From Saururus chinensis (taxonomy: Eukaryota; Streptophyta; Magnoliopsida; Piperales; Saururaceae), in assembly GCA_035235625.1 (NCBI GenBank), contig CP141143.1, forward strand, positions 6,182,501 through 6,246,500: DNA of 64,000 bases, in the 5' to 3' direction. Below are positions 42,173-54,900 of this stretch, one piece after another (the stretch's first letter is position 1; each line of letters starts with the position of its first letter). A program made the position numbers and the translations under genes. The notes under the pieces are model-generated. The model was given only the letters and a program-made list of their open reading frames with translations, did no database searches and was not told the origin of the DNA.

Positions 42173-42772
42173 TCACTTAGGCAAATATCTTGCTTTATTT
42201 TTTTTCAAAATAGGAGCACAAGAAACCAATATGAAGTAATCAGAACTCAAAAGCATTAAATCTGTCAAGTCATATTCTAAGCAATATGATGTTATTAAAT
42301 ATAGTCACATGTCTAAAATAAGCATCAATGTAAATAAGCAAAAACATAAAATAAATCTAAGTATTTTTTTTTCAAATTTTCATTTTTTAAGTAAAACTAA
42401 AAACATAAAAGAAAAATCTCTTTCTACACCCCCAAACCTAAACTAAACATTGTCCTCAATGTTTAAAAGAAAGCAAATGCAATGTTTAATATAAGAAAAG
42501 AGGAAAGAAGAGATAATATATCGGTTGATGTGCTCATGTACATAGCTATCAAAAGAAAAATAGTCAATAAAGCACAAGCATAATCACATTAGGGTAATAA
42601 TGAATCATATAAGCACACCCTAATAATTTTTAAAGCAATCAACAAATATGATAAACTAAAAACTAAAAAAAAAGCTAACTATTAAAATTAAATAACTATC
42701 AAAACCAAAAGTGGGTTGCCTCCCAGGAGCGCTAAGTTTACTGTCTTCAGCCAGACACACCTCCATCTAAAC

Positions 42773-45055
42773 TCATTCGGGGTCTTTCAAAGCAATTATC
42801 TTCTCTTTATCAATTCCAATCAAAATAGAGTGGGTTAAGCAAATATTTAGTGGATCATCAGAATAAATAAAAGGAAAAACATCCTCCACTAAACTCTCAA
42901 CCATGTCAACCTCAAAAGTTTCATCGAAGTCTGATGGTTGTCTACTGGCATCAAATACATTTAACTCACATGTCAAGTTCCCAAAAGAAAGCCTCATCAC
43001 TCCATTCCGACAATTTATTAGAGCATTAGATATAGCAAGGAATGGACGACCTAAAATCACAGGGATTTGAGAAGATGCATTTGAAACCGGTTGTGTGTCT
43101 AAAACAATAAAGTCCACTGGAAAATAGAATTTGTCCACTTGAACAAGGACATCTTCCACTATTCCTCTTGGCCTTTTGATTGAGCGGTCAGCAAGTTGAA
43201 GTGTTATGTTGGTGGGTTTCAAATCTGCTAAACCTAATTGTTCATAAACAGAATAAGGTAAGAGATTAACACTTGCCCCAAGATCAAGTAAAGATTTTTC
43301 AACTCTATAATTCCCAATTATACAAGATATGGTTGGGCAACCAGGATCTTTATATTTGGGTGGGGTGTTTTGTTGCAAAATTGCACTTACTTGTTCTGTC
43401 AAAAATGCATTCTTTTGTACATTTAGCTTACGCTTGATTGTACAAAGATCTTTCAAAAATTTAGCATAAGATGGAATTTGTTTAATGACATCTAAGAGAG
43501 GAATGTTAATTTTTACTTGTTTGAAAATTTCAAGAATATCACCATTTGGCACCAATTTAGAGGAAGATTGTAACCTTTGAGGAAAAGGAGGAGGAATTGG
43601 AGCAACACAATCAAAGTTGTCAAGTTCATCACCATGTTTAGAATTCAAAGACACCTTAGGTTCAACAACCTTCATTGGAATGTCTTTGTTAATGACTTTT
43701 CCACTTCTCAAAGTGGTGATGGACTTAGCATGCTCTTCTTGTGAACTTGAAGAATTTAATTTTTCAATTACAAATTAACCTTTAGGATTTGGTTGAGTTT
43801 GAGAAGGAAACTTCCATTTTTCTTGAGTGCTCAAAGCTATGGTCAATTGAGTGATAGAAGTCTTCAAGTCATTGATGACTTGCATTGTTTGGTTATTGAT
43901 TGTTGCTTGACTTTGCATGAATTCTTGCAATGTGTCTTCAAGAGTCTTCTTATGTGGTGGAACATAATTTGAGGAAGAAGGGGGTACCTGCACATTAGAC
44001 TAATTTCTCCAACTAAAGTTGGGATGATTTCTCCAATTAAGAGTATAAGTTTCAGAATAAGGAGAAGAGAAAGGCCTTTTGTAGGTATTCATAGCATTTG
44101 CTTGAGTATGCAACACCTCTTGAAAAGCAGGGATTGTTGGACAATCATGTGTTTGGTGTCCATCACTCTCACATATACTACAAATATCTTGTGCTTTCTG
44201 AGAAGCTTTAGACATGTTTTCCCTATTAATTTCCATAACCTCAACTTTTCTAGTTAAACTTGTAATTTTTGCTTTTACATCATCCTCTTCTTTAAGAAGG
44301 TACATGCCCCCCTTAGTTGCCCCATTAGATTTGGTTTTATTACTACTTTCAAATTCATTAGAATCTTCCCATGATTGAGCATTTTCAACTAACACATCAA
44401 AATAGTCCCATGCTTCCTTAGGCTCTTTACTCAAAAACTCTCCATTACACATCATTTCAACAAATTGCCTCATTTGAGAAGTCAAACCATTATAAAAGAA
44501 ACTAATTGTACGCCATGTTACATATCCATGATGTGGGCACAACAATAAAAGTTCTTTAAATTTTTCCCAACATTGAAAGAAAGTTTCATTTTCTTTTTGT
44601 GAAAAATTCATGATGTTCTTTCTAAGTGTATTAGTTCTATGGGTGGGGAAAAACTTTTTCAAAAATTCTCTTTGCATTTCTTGCCATGTTCCAATGGATC
44701 TTGGCTTCAAAGAATTCAACCAATTTTTTGCCTTTTCCTTTAAATAAAATGGAAAGAGTTTTAATCTAATAACATCATTTGAAACATTTTGGTTTGGCAA
44801 AGTTGCACAAACCTCTTCAAACTCTTTTAAATGCAAATATGGGCTTTCCGAATCTAAGCCATGAAATTTGGGTAGTAATTGAATTACACCCGGCTTCAGT
44901 TCAAAACCACCTACATTAGTTGGAAAAATCATGCAAGAAGGAGAACTTGATCTAGTTGGTTGCAAATAATCACGCAAAGTTTTAACTTGAATATTTTGTG
45001 CATTATTATCCCCATTATCACTTCTTAGTTCCTCATTAGTTCTTAGATCCTCCAT
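42773..45055 (-). pseudogene. Athila-like gag-protease polyprotein
   Basis: One frame from the ATG at 45055 (MEDLRTNEELRSDNG) to the stop at 42773, broken only by TAG at about 44000 and TAA at about 43775. Retrotrans_gag domain (about 44880-44420) has FKLKP-like GGFELKPGVIQLL and WQEMQREFLKKFFP. The zinc knuckle is CSICESDGHQTHDC (about 44180). The retroviral-type aspartic protease has LLDLGASVNLLPYSVYEQLG (about 43290) and VILGRPFLA. Gag assembles the particle and the protease matures it. No RT follows. Confidence 0.9.
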
Positions 45056-45504
45056 TGTATCAAAATAAAGATAATTTTCAAAAGATTTGTTCACTTTTTT
45101 CAATCGTCCAGAATTATCACGCACCCATGTGAACATGCAACAACAATTTTTTTTTGGGTAACAAACAAAAGTAAAAGTGCAAAAATTAAATGAAAAAATA
45201 TAAAAAGTTAGAGAGTTAGAAGTTAATAGACAAAATTTTAATTGCAAAATAAGGCCAAAGGCACTATCAAGGTACACGTTTGATCCCGAAAAATTTTCGG
45301 TAGTAACGTGGGTAGTGCCTCCGGTCTAAAAAAAAGAAAAAATACAAAATTTAAGTACTAAAAGTAAATGACATAAAGTAAATGACTGAATTTAAAGAGT
45401 TAGTGTGCAAAAAATAAAAGTTAGAGAATTAGTAAAGTTAGAGTGAGTTTTTTTTCGTAACGGATTCTTGTCACACGTTGCAATCCCCGGCAATGGCGCC
45501 AATT

Positions 45505-46912
45505 TGTTGTCACGTCTGAACCAAGACTATGAAGAAGTCAAATTCAGATTTATTTTACTTGCCAATTATAGTAGACAAGGTCGATCCACAGGGAAAGCCT
45601 TGTGCAACAAGGAAAATAGTTACGAAGAAATAGAGAAAGGAAAAATGAAGAAAGAAAGAGTAGAAGAGTATTGAGGCAATAAAAAGTTAAGAAATCAAGA
45701 TGAGAAAACACTAAGGCATTAAGGATCATTGTAACATCTAATGATGTTCTTCATGTATTATGTTATCTCAGTTAGAATCGAATGAAGATTCTATTTAACT
45801 GGAAGATATGAACATTAAAATTAAAACTAAAGATAGAAAATGCTTTGGATAGATGAAGGATAAAAACAATTATCTCTTCAAGATTTCTATGTATCCAAAT
45901 CACAAAAGATCAAGAAGAAGAACCTTCAAGCATCTTATGTATCCAAATCACAAAGAAACAAGAAAAAGAACAATATTAAATCAACATCACTTCAAATAAA
46001 TAATACTTACTTGAAACATGAATAGAACTCCATTAGATTGTTACAAATCACCTCTAGCCTTAGCTTGAGAGCTTAGAAAACCATTACAATAAAACTAAAA
46101 ACAAATATACAAAATGAGAGAAGAAAATAAGAGAAGAGAGCTCCAAAGAGGAGAGAGTGCTTCATCTATCACGTCCACCCCTCTATTTATAAGAATAGAA
46201 GGGGTTGCTTCAAAGAGGAAAGTGAAATCAAATCTCTAGATTGCATCCTGATTGATTGCCTGATTGGTTGCTTCTTTGGCAATGATTAGATACTAAATAA
46301 ATCAAATAAATCAATGATTTATTAATCAAATATGTATCTTTGATTCTTTCTGTAGATATCCAATCAGCCTCATTGTCTTTCCGAATGAAAATATTCTTTA
46401 TGTGCTGGCCTCGGGTTAGTTTATTAGCTGTCTGATTACATGCCAGATTCGACCCATATATATTCAGAATTTGGAATTTTGTCCTGAAATAAGACTTGTA
46501 GCCACGGAAGTCTTCTTTCCAATGCCACCATAATCGTATCAATCCGAATTACACAGAGAAAGATATGGTCAAACTACTACGGATGTGTCAATCTATCCGA
46601 ATCAGCTTCTTTCCTAATTTAGTTCTCTTGATGCAAATATCAAATCAAACGGGTCCACAAGGTTGTGTTCGACCATTCCATGTATGTTTAGACCATTAGG
46701 AGCCCATTCTTGACTTTTAAATAGCTTTGGGTAGTTGGGCTTCACTTCATATTCCAGTTGGATCCTGTTGAAGCCTGTTTAGACATGTAAACTCAATTAA
46801 GGTCCAACTAACCTATTCAAAACATAAATAGCCCAAATAAGCAATGAATTAATATAAAATAGGATTGCAATTTGAAATTTAAAAATATTTTATTGAACAT
46901 TATTTCAGTGCA
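45505..46912 (-). repeat. 5' LTR of the Athila-like element
   Basis: A 1,408 bp segment, TG...CA in element orientation, bounded on its inner side by the tRNA-Asp-type primer site. Its partner LTR is not in the window. Confidence 0.7.
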
Positions 46913-49900
46913 TCACTTAGGCACTGCTTTTACGCCGCCCGATCATCGGATGGCTCTGCCACCGAGTGGAGTTGACACATAGCCTCCACCACCTCTCCTC
47001 TGTCCTTGAGCATCACCCTACACTCTCCGCCCTTATGTGGGCCCTTGTTGACATGAAATCGTTGCCGTTGGGTGCTGTCCACGGCCAATTTTGATGTCTT
47101 GAGGCCGGCCGAGTACGTCTTAGCCACCGACTGATCTTCAGTGAGTACACCATCGACTTCTGGTCGCACCACCACTTATGTTGGCACGATATTTCTTCGG
47201 CCGCCCTAGTGTGCCGCTGTGGATCACAAATTTTGCTGCATTGACTTCTGACACCTTGTTTGGCCGTGATTGTTTCTGGCACTTCCTAAAAACCTCGGGA
47301 CAACAACTCTCTCAGCCAGGCAATGGTTTTGACCACCAACTCCACCGCTGACGCCACCACCGTCATGTGCTCGCCATCAAACATCATGATTACGAGGTAG
47401 GGGAACTTTGAACTCGTAATTTCATGATAGTATGCTTGAATGAGAAGTAGCATGCTAGGATTGCACGATGTGCATATAAGCATGATTATATGGTATGTTT
47501 ATATACATATGGCATGCATATGAGCTATAAGTGCGGTTGATGTATGTGTAATATGTGTGCTAAGTATGATTGATATGTATGAGATGTATGCACGTTTTAT
47601 GGATGTGGATTATGTATGCGCTAGCGATGGCTAGCAAATATGTTAGTATGCTACGTATGTGTTATGCATGTGCTAGTGATCGCTAGCGTGCATGTTTGAA
47701 GTATGTTTGGATTATGCATGTGCTAGTGATGGCTAGCGTGCATGTTTGGAGTATGTATGGATTATGCATGTGCTAGTGATGGCTAGCATGTATGTTTGAC
47801 GTATGTATGCATGTGCTAGTGATGGCTAGCGTGTATGTTTGACGTATATATGCATGTGCTAGTGATGGCTAGCGTGTATGTTTGACATATGTATAAATGT
47901 GTATGTATGCACTAGTGATGGCTAGTGAGCATGTTTGTAAGTTACGTATGCATGACAATATGTGTATGTTATACGTATGTGTGATGGACATACGTATATA
48001 TGATGGCTTTTTGCCTATGCTATGGATATGTGTAAGTGTATGTGGGCAGAAGTATGGGCGATGGACAGTAAGAGGTGACAGAGGCTTTGTCTGGATTTGG
48101 ATATGGATGTGTAAGCGTATGACGGATGACAGAGGATATGAGTATGACGAGTGAGGTTTGTTAGACAATAAGAGTGTGCATAATTATTCAAACATAACGT
48201 ACAGATTATGAAGTGAAAAGTAAGCATAATAAGTGAGATATAAGTAAGAGGGCGATAACTGGGTTGACTCTGAGGTGCTTCATTTGATGATGTCAGTGTA
48301 AGTTGATTTGGCCATAAGATGGATGGCGAAGTATGTAAGACTGTAAGTGTTTGATGTACGATGTGTTATGATCATGATGTGGACGGGTTAAGTGAAGTTT
48401 GCTGCCCTGACGAACTTGGGTTTCGGATCGGGCTCAGCTTTGGTTTGATCAGGGGAGCACTGTATGCTTGAGGGTTTGTGTGGCAAAATTGTACCGCATA
48501 ATGTACTTAATTCAAACTTGAATTATAAGCACAACTAATGATAGTGTTGTGAGTTTGAGACCTGAGGGTTCGACGGATTAAGTTCCGTGTTTGAGCTGGC
48601 CGCTAATGAGTCGGCCGAGCATTTTTTATGTCTTGCCATGGTGTTTATCTTGCGGGATATTGTCTGTGTGGTTTATAGAGCACTAGATGTCTGATGCTCT
48701 GCTGAGAGCGACGTATGTTTCTAATTTGGTCTGCGTGCTGTATACGCCCAGACGTTTGATGCTTTGTTGAGAGCGATGTACGTTTTGACTTTGTCTGTGT
48801 GCTGTATGAAGCCCAAACGTCTGATGCTCTGTTGAGAGCGAAGTATGTTTTCGATTTGGTCTGTGTGTTGTATAAGCCCAGACGTTTGATGCTCTGTTGA
48901 GAGTGTTGTATGATTCCGCCCAAGAGTGGCACTGTATATTTTTTGCCCAAGAGTGGCAATGGCACTATAAGACCCATTATGGTGGGCAATTCTATGGCAT
49001 TATAAGACCCATTATGGTGGGCGATTCTATGGCACTATAAGACCCATTATGGTGGGCAACTGTATGACCCCTTATGTGTGGGTGTTTATGTTTGCGCACT
49101 CAGGTAAGTAGTATCATGGATCTACTCATGAGCATTGGTGTGCCTTACCTTCGAAAAAGTCCATGATGTTTAGTCACTCCCCGGAGGTTAAGGTGTTGCC
49201 CCAGTGGCATTCTTTTCCATTTCGACGCTGGAGCTTATTAGTTGTAATGAGCTTCAGTGGTCATTGATATGTGTACGATTATGAGTACGACTATATGAGT
49301 GTGAGCACGGCTGTAAGAGTATGTGTATGAGCACGACTGTAAGTGTATGTATATGAGCATAACTGTAAGCGTATGAGTATGAGCACGACTGTAAGTGTAT
49401 GAGTATGAGTACGACTGTAAGAGTATGTGTATGAGTACGATTGTGAGAGTATGTTTCTGAGTAAGACAGTAAGTGTCATTTTGTGTAAGTTGTACGAGTA
49501 AGGTCGTACGAGTATGATTGTAAAAGTAAGGTCATACAAGTATGCATGTGTTGTTTGAGTATGCGTACGATGGTACGAGTAAGTTTGTATGACCCTAGAT
49601 AAGGGTGTTTGTGTAAGTTTAATTTGATGGTATGATTTTGGCACGATGGTGCATTTGGTATGATTTTGGCACGATGGTGCTTTTGGTATGTTTGTATGCG
49701 TTTGAGCATGATATTGATATGCCTGTCTGCTTCATGTTTGGGTTGCATGATGCATGTATTTATGAACTTAGTGAGTTCACTGTTTTGGTTTCCCCTACTG
49801 GGTATTTTCCTACTGAGCATGAAAATATTCATCACCCTACTTTTAGCCCCATTGTACGGGAGGTTTTGCAAGTTTGTGCGGAGAGCTCCTTGAGATGGAT

Positions 49901-51463
49901 GCTTATTTCAGCGATGGATTGATTCCTGTTGACTGAGGTATATGCTTGACTCATTGCGAGTTTATTTGTGCCACGATCTATTGTATTGGGTGAGATGAGA
50001 ACATAAGATGTTTATATTCTAGACTTTCGGTAAGATTAGACTGTGGACTGTTATGGGACTTGCACTCAGGGATGCTTGGGAGAGATTTGTATTTAAAGTC
50101 TATGATCATAGCAATTTAGTCGTACGTGTATTTTTGAGTAGCGCCTGAGGATATTTGCTTTGGCCATACGATGTTTGACCGTATGATGGAAATATTTAGA
50201 TGAAAAATTGATGTTTAGTGTTTTAAATTATAAACTGTTTTATCAGGTTTTGTTTTCATCATTTTCCTCTGATTTACAAACGTTATATCGCAAAAAAATT
50301 CCGTGAATTTTAAGGAAAATGTATGAAAAATCTCGGGCGTTACACCGACGCACCCGAGCTGGACGAAGAGACTGTCCCGACGCTAGGGGAGGTTCTGCCC
50401 GCCTCACCCGAGCCGGACAAGGAAACTACCTCTGCGCAAGGGGAGGTGCCGCCCACCACTTTTAAGCTGACTGCAAACATAGGCCTGACGAGAGTAGGTG
50501 GTTTTAAGCTCAACTTCTGTGCTACGATTAGGCGTTATATTTTATAATTTATTTATAATAAATATGATTTTGAAAATAGAGGATATTTATTAGGGGTCGG
50601 GTGAACGCTAAGATAATAGCGTATCGTACACCTCTATGATAGAATTTATCGTGACACGAGCTTTAATGATAATATTGTTTATGAACGATTTGACTGAATT
50701 TCAAGGGTAGTTATTTGGTATAAAGCCCAAAAACTACGATCGGTTTTGAAGGGTAGCTATTTGGTATAAAGCCCAAAAGTTATCGGAGTTATGACTCTTA
50801 GGTACCGCCGATTATGGCATATGACGCGCCCATGAAGTTAGATATCGTGGGAAGATCCTCTTCATTTTGATCCCGTTGCCCCACGAGCACGGGTGTATGC
50901 CGCTCGGGTATCGGCGACATTCTATTAACGATGATTTATCCGATTTTGATTTATTTATCGAATTGTGGCTATGAATGAATTATCCGAATTTACCGGATTC
51001 TGCGAAGAACTATTTTTGTCTACTTTTTATTAAAGAAATGTGTTGAATTCTGTTAGTCGATAATGTTGATCTAATATGACGTTGTATTGTGAATATTTTA
51101 TACATCTTTATTTATGCTTTATGTTTTAGCATGCTAATTGAATTTAATCCTATCTACTGAGTATAATTATACTCACCCACCCCTAGACACCACAAGTTTG
51201 GATGACGAAGATATTATTTTGGAGGGTTGCTCATAGACTTCAAGGAATCTATGTTTTATCACGTTCTTTTATGTATTAATTTTGTTGTGTGCGTCTTTGA
51301 CTTTGTTGAGGCACAATAGGCCTTATTTTGTAAAGTTTTTTTTTGTATTTACCCAAATCAATGAATAGTTACTCTTCTGTGCACGGTTGATCTTGGCCCG
51401 TTTATTACTACAAATTGTCGGCGCTCCGACCTTTAAAGTAATTTAGAAATCCAGGGCGTAACA

Positions 51464-52355
51464 ACTCTACACAATGGAAGTGTTCATTCATTAAGTTGGA
51501 TACTCTAGAGGTGGGAAATAACTTAGGGAAAGATGAGGCTTAGTTCTCTGTTGTATGGCCATAAAGAGAGAATCATTCAGGGTAAGGGGAGGTTCTGTTT
51601 GCCGTCTTCGGGCAAGTAGAGAGAGAAACATCTCCGGGTAAAGGGAGGTTTTGTCCACCGCTTAAGGGTGTAGAAAGAGAAACACCTATCTAGGTAGGAG
51701 GAGGTTTTGCCTGTCATTTTCTAGTGAGAAAGGAAGAAATGTTCTAGAGCAAGAGGAGGATCTGCCCGATATCTTTGGACTTGAAGGGAGGACACCCTAA
51801 AGGAAGGAGCCAAACGCCACTACTTCTGGAAACCTCAGGGTTGTAAGCATTTTGACTTTAATTCATTTTAAATAAATGCATGTGGATCTTAAGTAGTTAA
51901 CTTAAAATGTTGAATAACATATATGCTTTACTCTAATATGCTATGTTATGCTATGATATGTTCTACTCTATTCTATGAAAGAAAGAATTATTTGATATTG
52001 ATGATTTATCAGCTTATGTTTGACTCTGATGATTTACGAGATTTTCATCTAATTCTAAATGTTTTATTAGATTATAAGTATTATGATTTATATAATTTTG
52101 TAATACATAATGGATGTATTATCCGTTAGGCAAAACTACGTTTAGAACAGATTGTATTGAAATAACCTCACAGTTATTCAATAAGTATGTAGGCAACCAA
52201 CGACAATGTTGACCCGATCCAAATTAATTATAAATATAATTTTATTCTGGCGTATGGAGCATTGACATTATGTAGTGCATAGAGGAATGTTACAACTCTA
52301 GCACATAGAAGATGCTTCCTTGTTTTAAGGAAGCAAAATTTTAATTTGATATTTT
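51464..52355. mobile_element. LTR A, right part
   Basis: It continues exactly where 34217 stopped: CTACACAATGGAAGTGTTCA matches the 13002 LTR at about 13772. Shared blocks such as GTAGGCAACCAACGA and CCCGATCCAAATTA (52190-52230) match 14435-14480. Similarity fades near 52310-52355 and the right terminus with its TSD was not found. Confidence 0.7.
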
Positions 52356-54124
52356 TGGCCCCTGGATCAACCCAGGTTATTATGGTGTCGATGGCATTAA
52401 GACCATTATCAATAAGTTGAACCCTTGTTGATAGTGAGTAGACTATGAGAGTCCAATTTGCCGATGTCATCACCGACACATCAGTATCACTATCGATACC
52501 CAAACTAACATTGAAGTGTGTGCTAGTGTTGGTATAGTTTATATTTCTCCAACCATCAATGCCATCATTGATGTGTTGATGGTCATTTGATAATTGGGAT
52601 AGAAGAGAAACAAAGATCGTACTGGTGCTCAAAATATTCCCTTGTGTAAAACAATAAAATCTCCAATTCAAACAATAATTATTGTTATTTGATCCACATG
52701 ATTCATGATTGCCATCAATAATCTCAAACATGATAAAAATCTTTAAAATAAACCATAATATCATAACATGTGTCACATCCAATTACCAAATATGTTTTCT
52801 AACTATAAATAACCAATCTAATAAGCTTATAGTTACAAGGTTAGCGATCCGACCTACAATCCAAAAGTTATTCTCTTTTCCAATATATTGATATCTTGCA
52901 CCTTTGGCCGAAAGCTCTTTTCCCTTCTTCGGACTTTATTTGATCCCCCAAATCACCCAAAATCCTATGACTCTTGACCACTATAAAGAGTATAACCGCC
53001 ACCGAGGGTTATAACCGTGTAACTACCAATGTTTCAAAGATAACCACATCTTACAGTTTCATTGATGCGTATGTGATTCACTAACAATTAGCTATGTTTG
53101 TCGGTGGCTTACCGATGGTTAATATAATTTTATAATTTTCTATATATTTTTCTTTTAAAAAAGTGGGTGTCACATATTAATATCAGACAAATGGAGTATA
53201 TTATACTACTATATAATGCAAATTGAATAATGATAGGTTGTTTTCAAACTTCCTATATTGCCCTCACATTTTTTATAATGCCCTTTAATACAATTTTGAA
53301 TTGATATGTGATATGAAGGTATTGTAGTAAAATTATTTACTAATATTTTTTTAGATGATTACAACATATCAACCTAATATTGGTTGCTAATACGGCATAT
53401 GCCCTTCTGTTTATGTTATGTTGATTTTAATTCTATAAGGGCATTCTTTAACTCGGACTCGTATATTCTTAGTATCATTGGTAAGCTTTCAACAAGCTCT
53501 ATCAAATAAGATCCTACATGAGTGTATTTTCTCAAACTATTTCTGTGGATCGATCCCACATATACAACACACTGCATAATAATAATTTTTTGTGTTTTTA
53601 CCTATGTTACACTTGTTCAGATTCACAAATTTTTTTAACACCATTAGAAAACACTCCATGAGCTCTATCAAATGAAACTTGTTGCCAAATTGATCCTTGA
53701 GATGAATGATGCATGTCATGGTGCGAAGACTTTCAACATCATTGTCTTTGCCAACTTATAACCTAATATTAAGCCTATAATATTTGGAATCACAAATGCC
53801 TATTATGAGTGTATATATGTGTTAGTATAATGCTAGCTATAATTATATGTGTGTGTAGTTTATGATTATTATAATCCTAAAAACATGTATTATATTCATT
53901 GCATTTAAGGGAGACATTTGTTCGATACATTTTTTTCTTATCCAATTTATATTTATGCATATAGTGCATATGTAATCTTGTTAATATTTTATAATTCAAT
54001 GTCAAGCACCCACATATTTAGCTGAGGTTAAGCCCTCCTAAGAAGTAGCTATGCAAACATAAATGAGGAATTGCAAACAAAATAAGTTGCGAGGAATATG
54101 TGCCGACAATGTGGCTGAGTTATA
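52356..54124. other. Unassigned sequence between LTR A and the Stowaway/MULE
   Basis: AT-rich. A 184-codon minus-strand ORF (52228-52782) overlaps the LTR A end and shows no domain I know; its sequence contains repetitive GATG/CATC words. I see no supported gene. Confidence 0.45.
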
Positions 54125-54225
54125 CTCCCACTCCCAAAATAAGTGTTCTAGTTAAATTTTAAAAAAAAACTAAAAAGTGTTTATTTTGAAAAACCAAATT
54201 GGCACTTATTTTGGGATGAAGGGAG
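54125..54225. mobile_element. Stowaway MITE
   Basis: 101 bp, CTCCCACTCCCAAAATAAGT at one end and, inverted, CTCCCTTCATCCCAAAATAA at the other, flanked by TA (54123-54124, 54226-54227). Typical Stowaway termini. Confidence 0.88.
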
Positions 54226-54296
54226 TATAATTTATATTGAGTATTTTAGTCCTTATGCAACGAGGTGGTGGTGTGGAAAAAAGAACAAAATAGAAA

Positions 54297-54690
54297 GGGA
54301 AAATTATTAAAATAATAATAAAATTTTTTTTACCGGAATATACCACTTTGGGAAATATTTCCCAAAGTGGTGTTCGTTTTTGCCACGCAGGCGCCAGCCA
54401 AGCAACTGGCGCCAGCGTGGCTTTTTTTTTTTAAGTTGATTTCGTCGTTTAGAACGACGAAATTGGTTTTAATACGATTTTGTCGTTCTAAACGACGAAA
54501 CCTTTATTACTTGACCCGGTTTCGTTGTTCAGAACGACGAAATCAACTTAAGCTGATTTCGTCGTTTTGAACGATGAAACTGCTGCACTTCACTTATTTC
54601 GGCCCTCGGTTTGGGAGCAACACTAATTTCGTCATTCTGAACGACGAAATCAAATTAAGCTGATTTCGTCGTTCTGAACGACGAAATCAA
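54297..54690. repeat. Left TIR of the MULE with six palindromes
   Basis: AT-rich terminus, then a CCAAAGTGGT-containing hairpin (54349-54373), a GGCGCCAGCCAAGCAACTGG inverted motif (54390-54412), and six ~26 bp palindromes of the type GATTTCGTCGTTCTGAACGACGAAATC (at 54439, 54476, 54519, 54555, 54625, 54662). Confidence 0.93.
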
Positions 54691-54900
54691 ATTAATTTTT
54701 TTTAAAATTACTATTTAAAACTAATTTTATCACCTGTCCCTGTTCATTCATTCAAAACACAGATATATATGCACGACTTCATTCATTCCACCCATAACAA
54801 ATATCACCATAACAAATATCACTATCACGAATATCACCATAACAAATATAAGTAAAGTACATCATAGACGAGTAACAAATATAATACATCACAAGTAATA

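Larger units (their letters stand above)
42178..46912 (-). mobile_element. Deleted Athila/Tat-like gypsy element (5' LTR, gag, protease only)
   Basis: Minus strand order: 5' LTR 45505-46912 (TGCACTGAAA...TGACAACA), primer site TTGGCGCCATTGCCGGGG at about 45485-45503 (tRNA-Asp type, used by Athila/Tat), gag and protease, then GGAGGCAACCCA (about 42711) and a purine-rich GTTTGGGGGTGTAG (about 42425). In intact relatives those two motifs follow integrase. RT, RNase H and integrase are missing and no 3' LTR is visible. TCACTTAGGCA occurs at both borders (42173-42183, 46913-46923). Confidence 0.85.
41317..50344. mobile_element. LTR B', second copy of LTR B carrying an Athila-like insertion
   Basis: Starts TGTAAGGTCCCTGATTTTTC and ends TCTCGGGCGTTACA, with TSD CCGAC at 41312-41316 and 50345-50349. 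Its first ~240 bp align with 34379-34620 and 46917-50344 align with 36060-39442. The GC-rich third of B is not present. Instead there is an unrelated stretch (about 41560-42172) and the gag-pro element. Confidence 0.87.
34218..51463. mobile_element. LTR C with three nested insertions
   Basis: Starts TGTAACGCCCCAG and ends CCAGGGCGTAACA, with TSD ACTCT on both sides. After removing B (34379-39442), D (39533-40665) and B' (41317-50344) with their TSD copies, about 2.0 kb remains: 34218-34378, 39448-39532, 40671-41316 and 50350-51463. No internal retroelement genes are present, so it is a solo LTR related to the 13002 LTR. A TATA-like TATTTAAAG is at about 41069. Confidence 0.88.

Noticed and set aside
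34379..50344. B and B' as the two LTRs of one giant element
   Set aside because: Each has its own distinct 5 bp TSD (CGTAT and CCGAC) and the DNA between them is LTR C and D, not retroelement coding sequence.
33630..52400. TCGATG or GGTGTC as TSD for LTR A
   Set aside because: Similar words occur near both ends, but they do not abut TG...CA termini; the right end of LTR A is not resolved.
52228..52782. 184-codon minus ORF as a gene
   Set aside because: Starts in unassigned AT-rich DNA, runs into LTR A, and has no recognisable domain.
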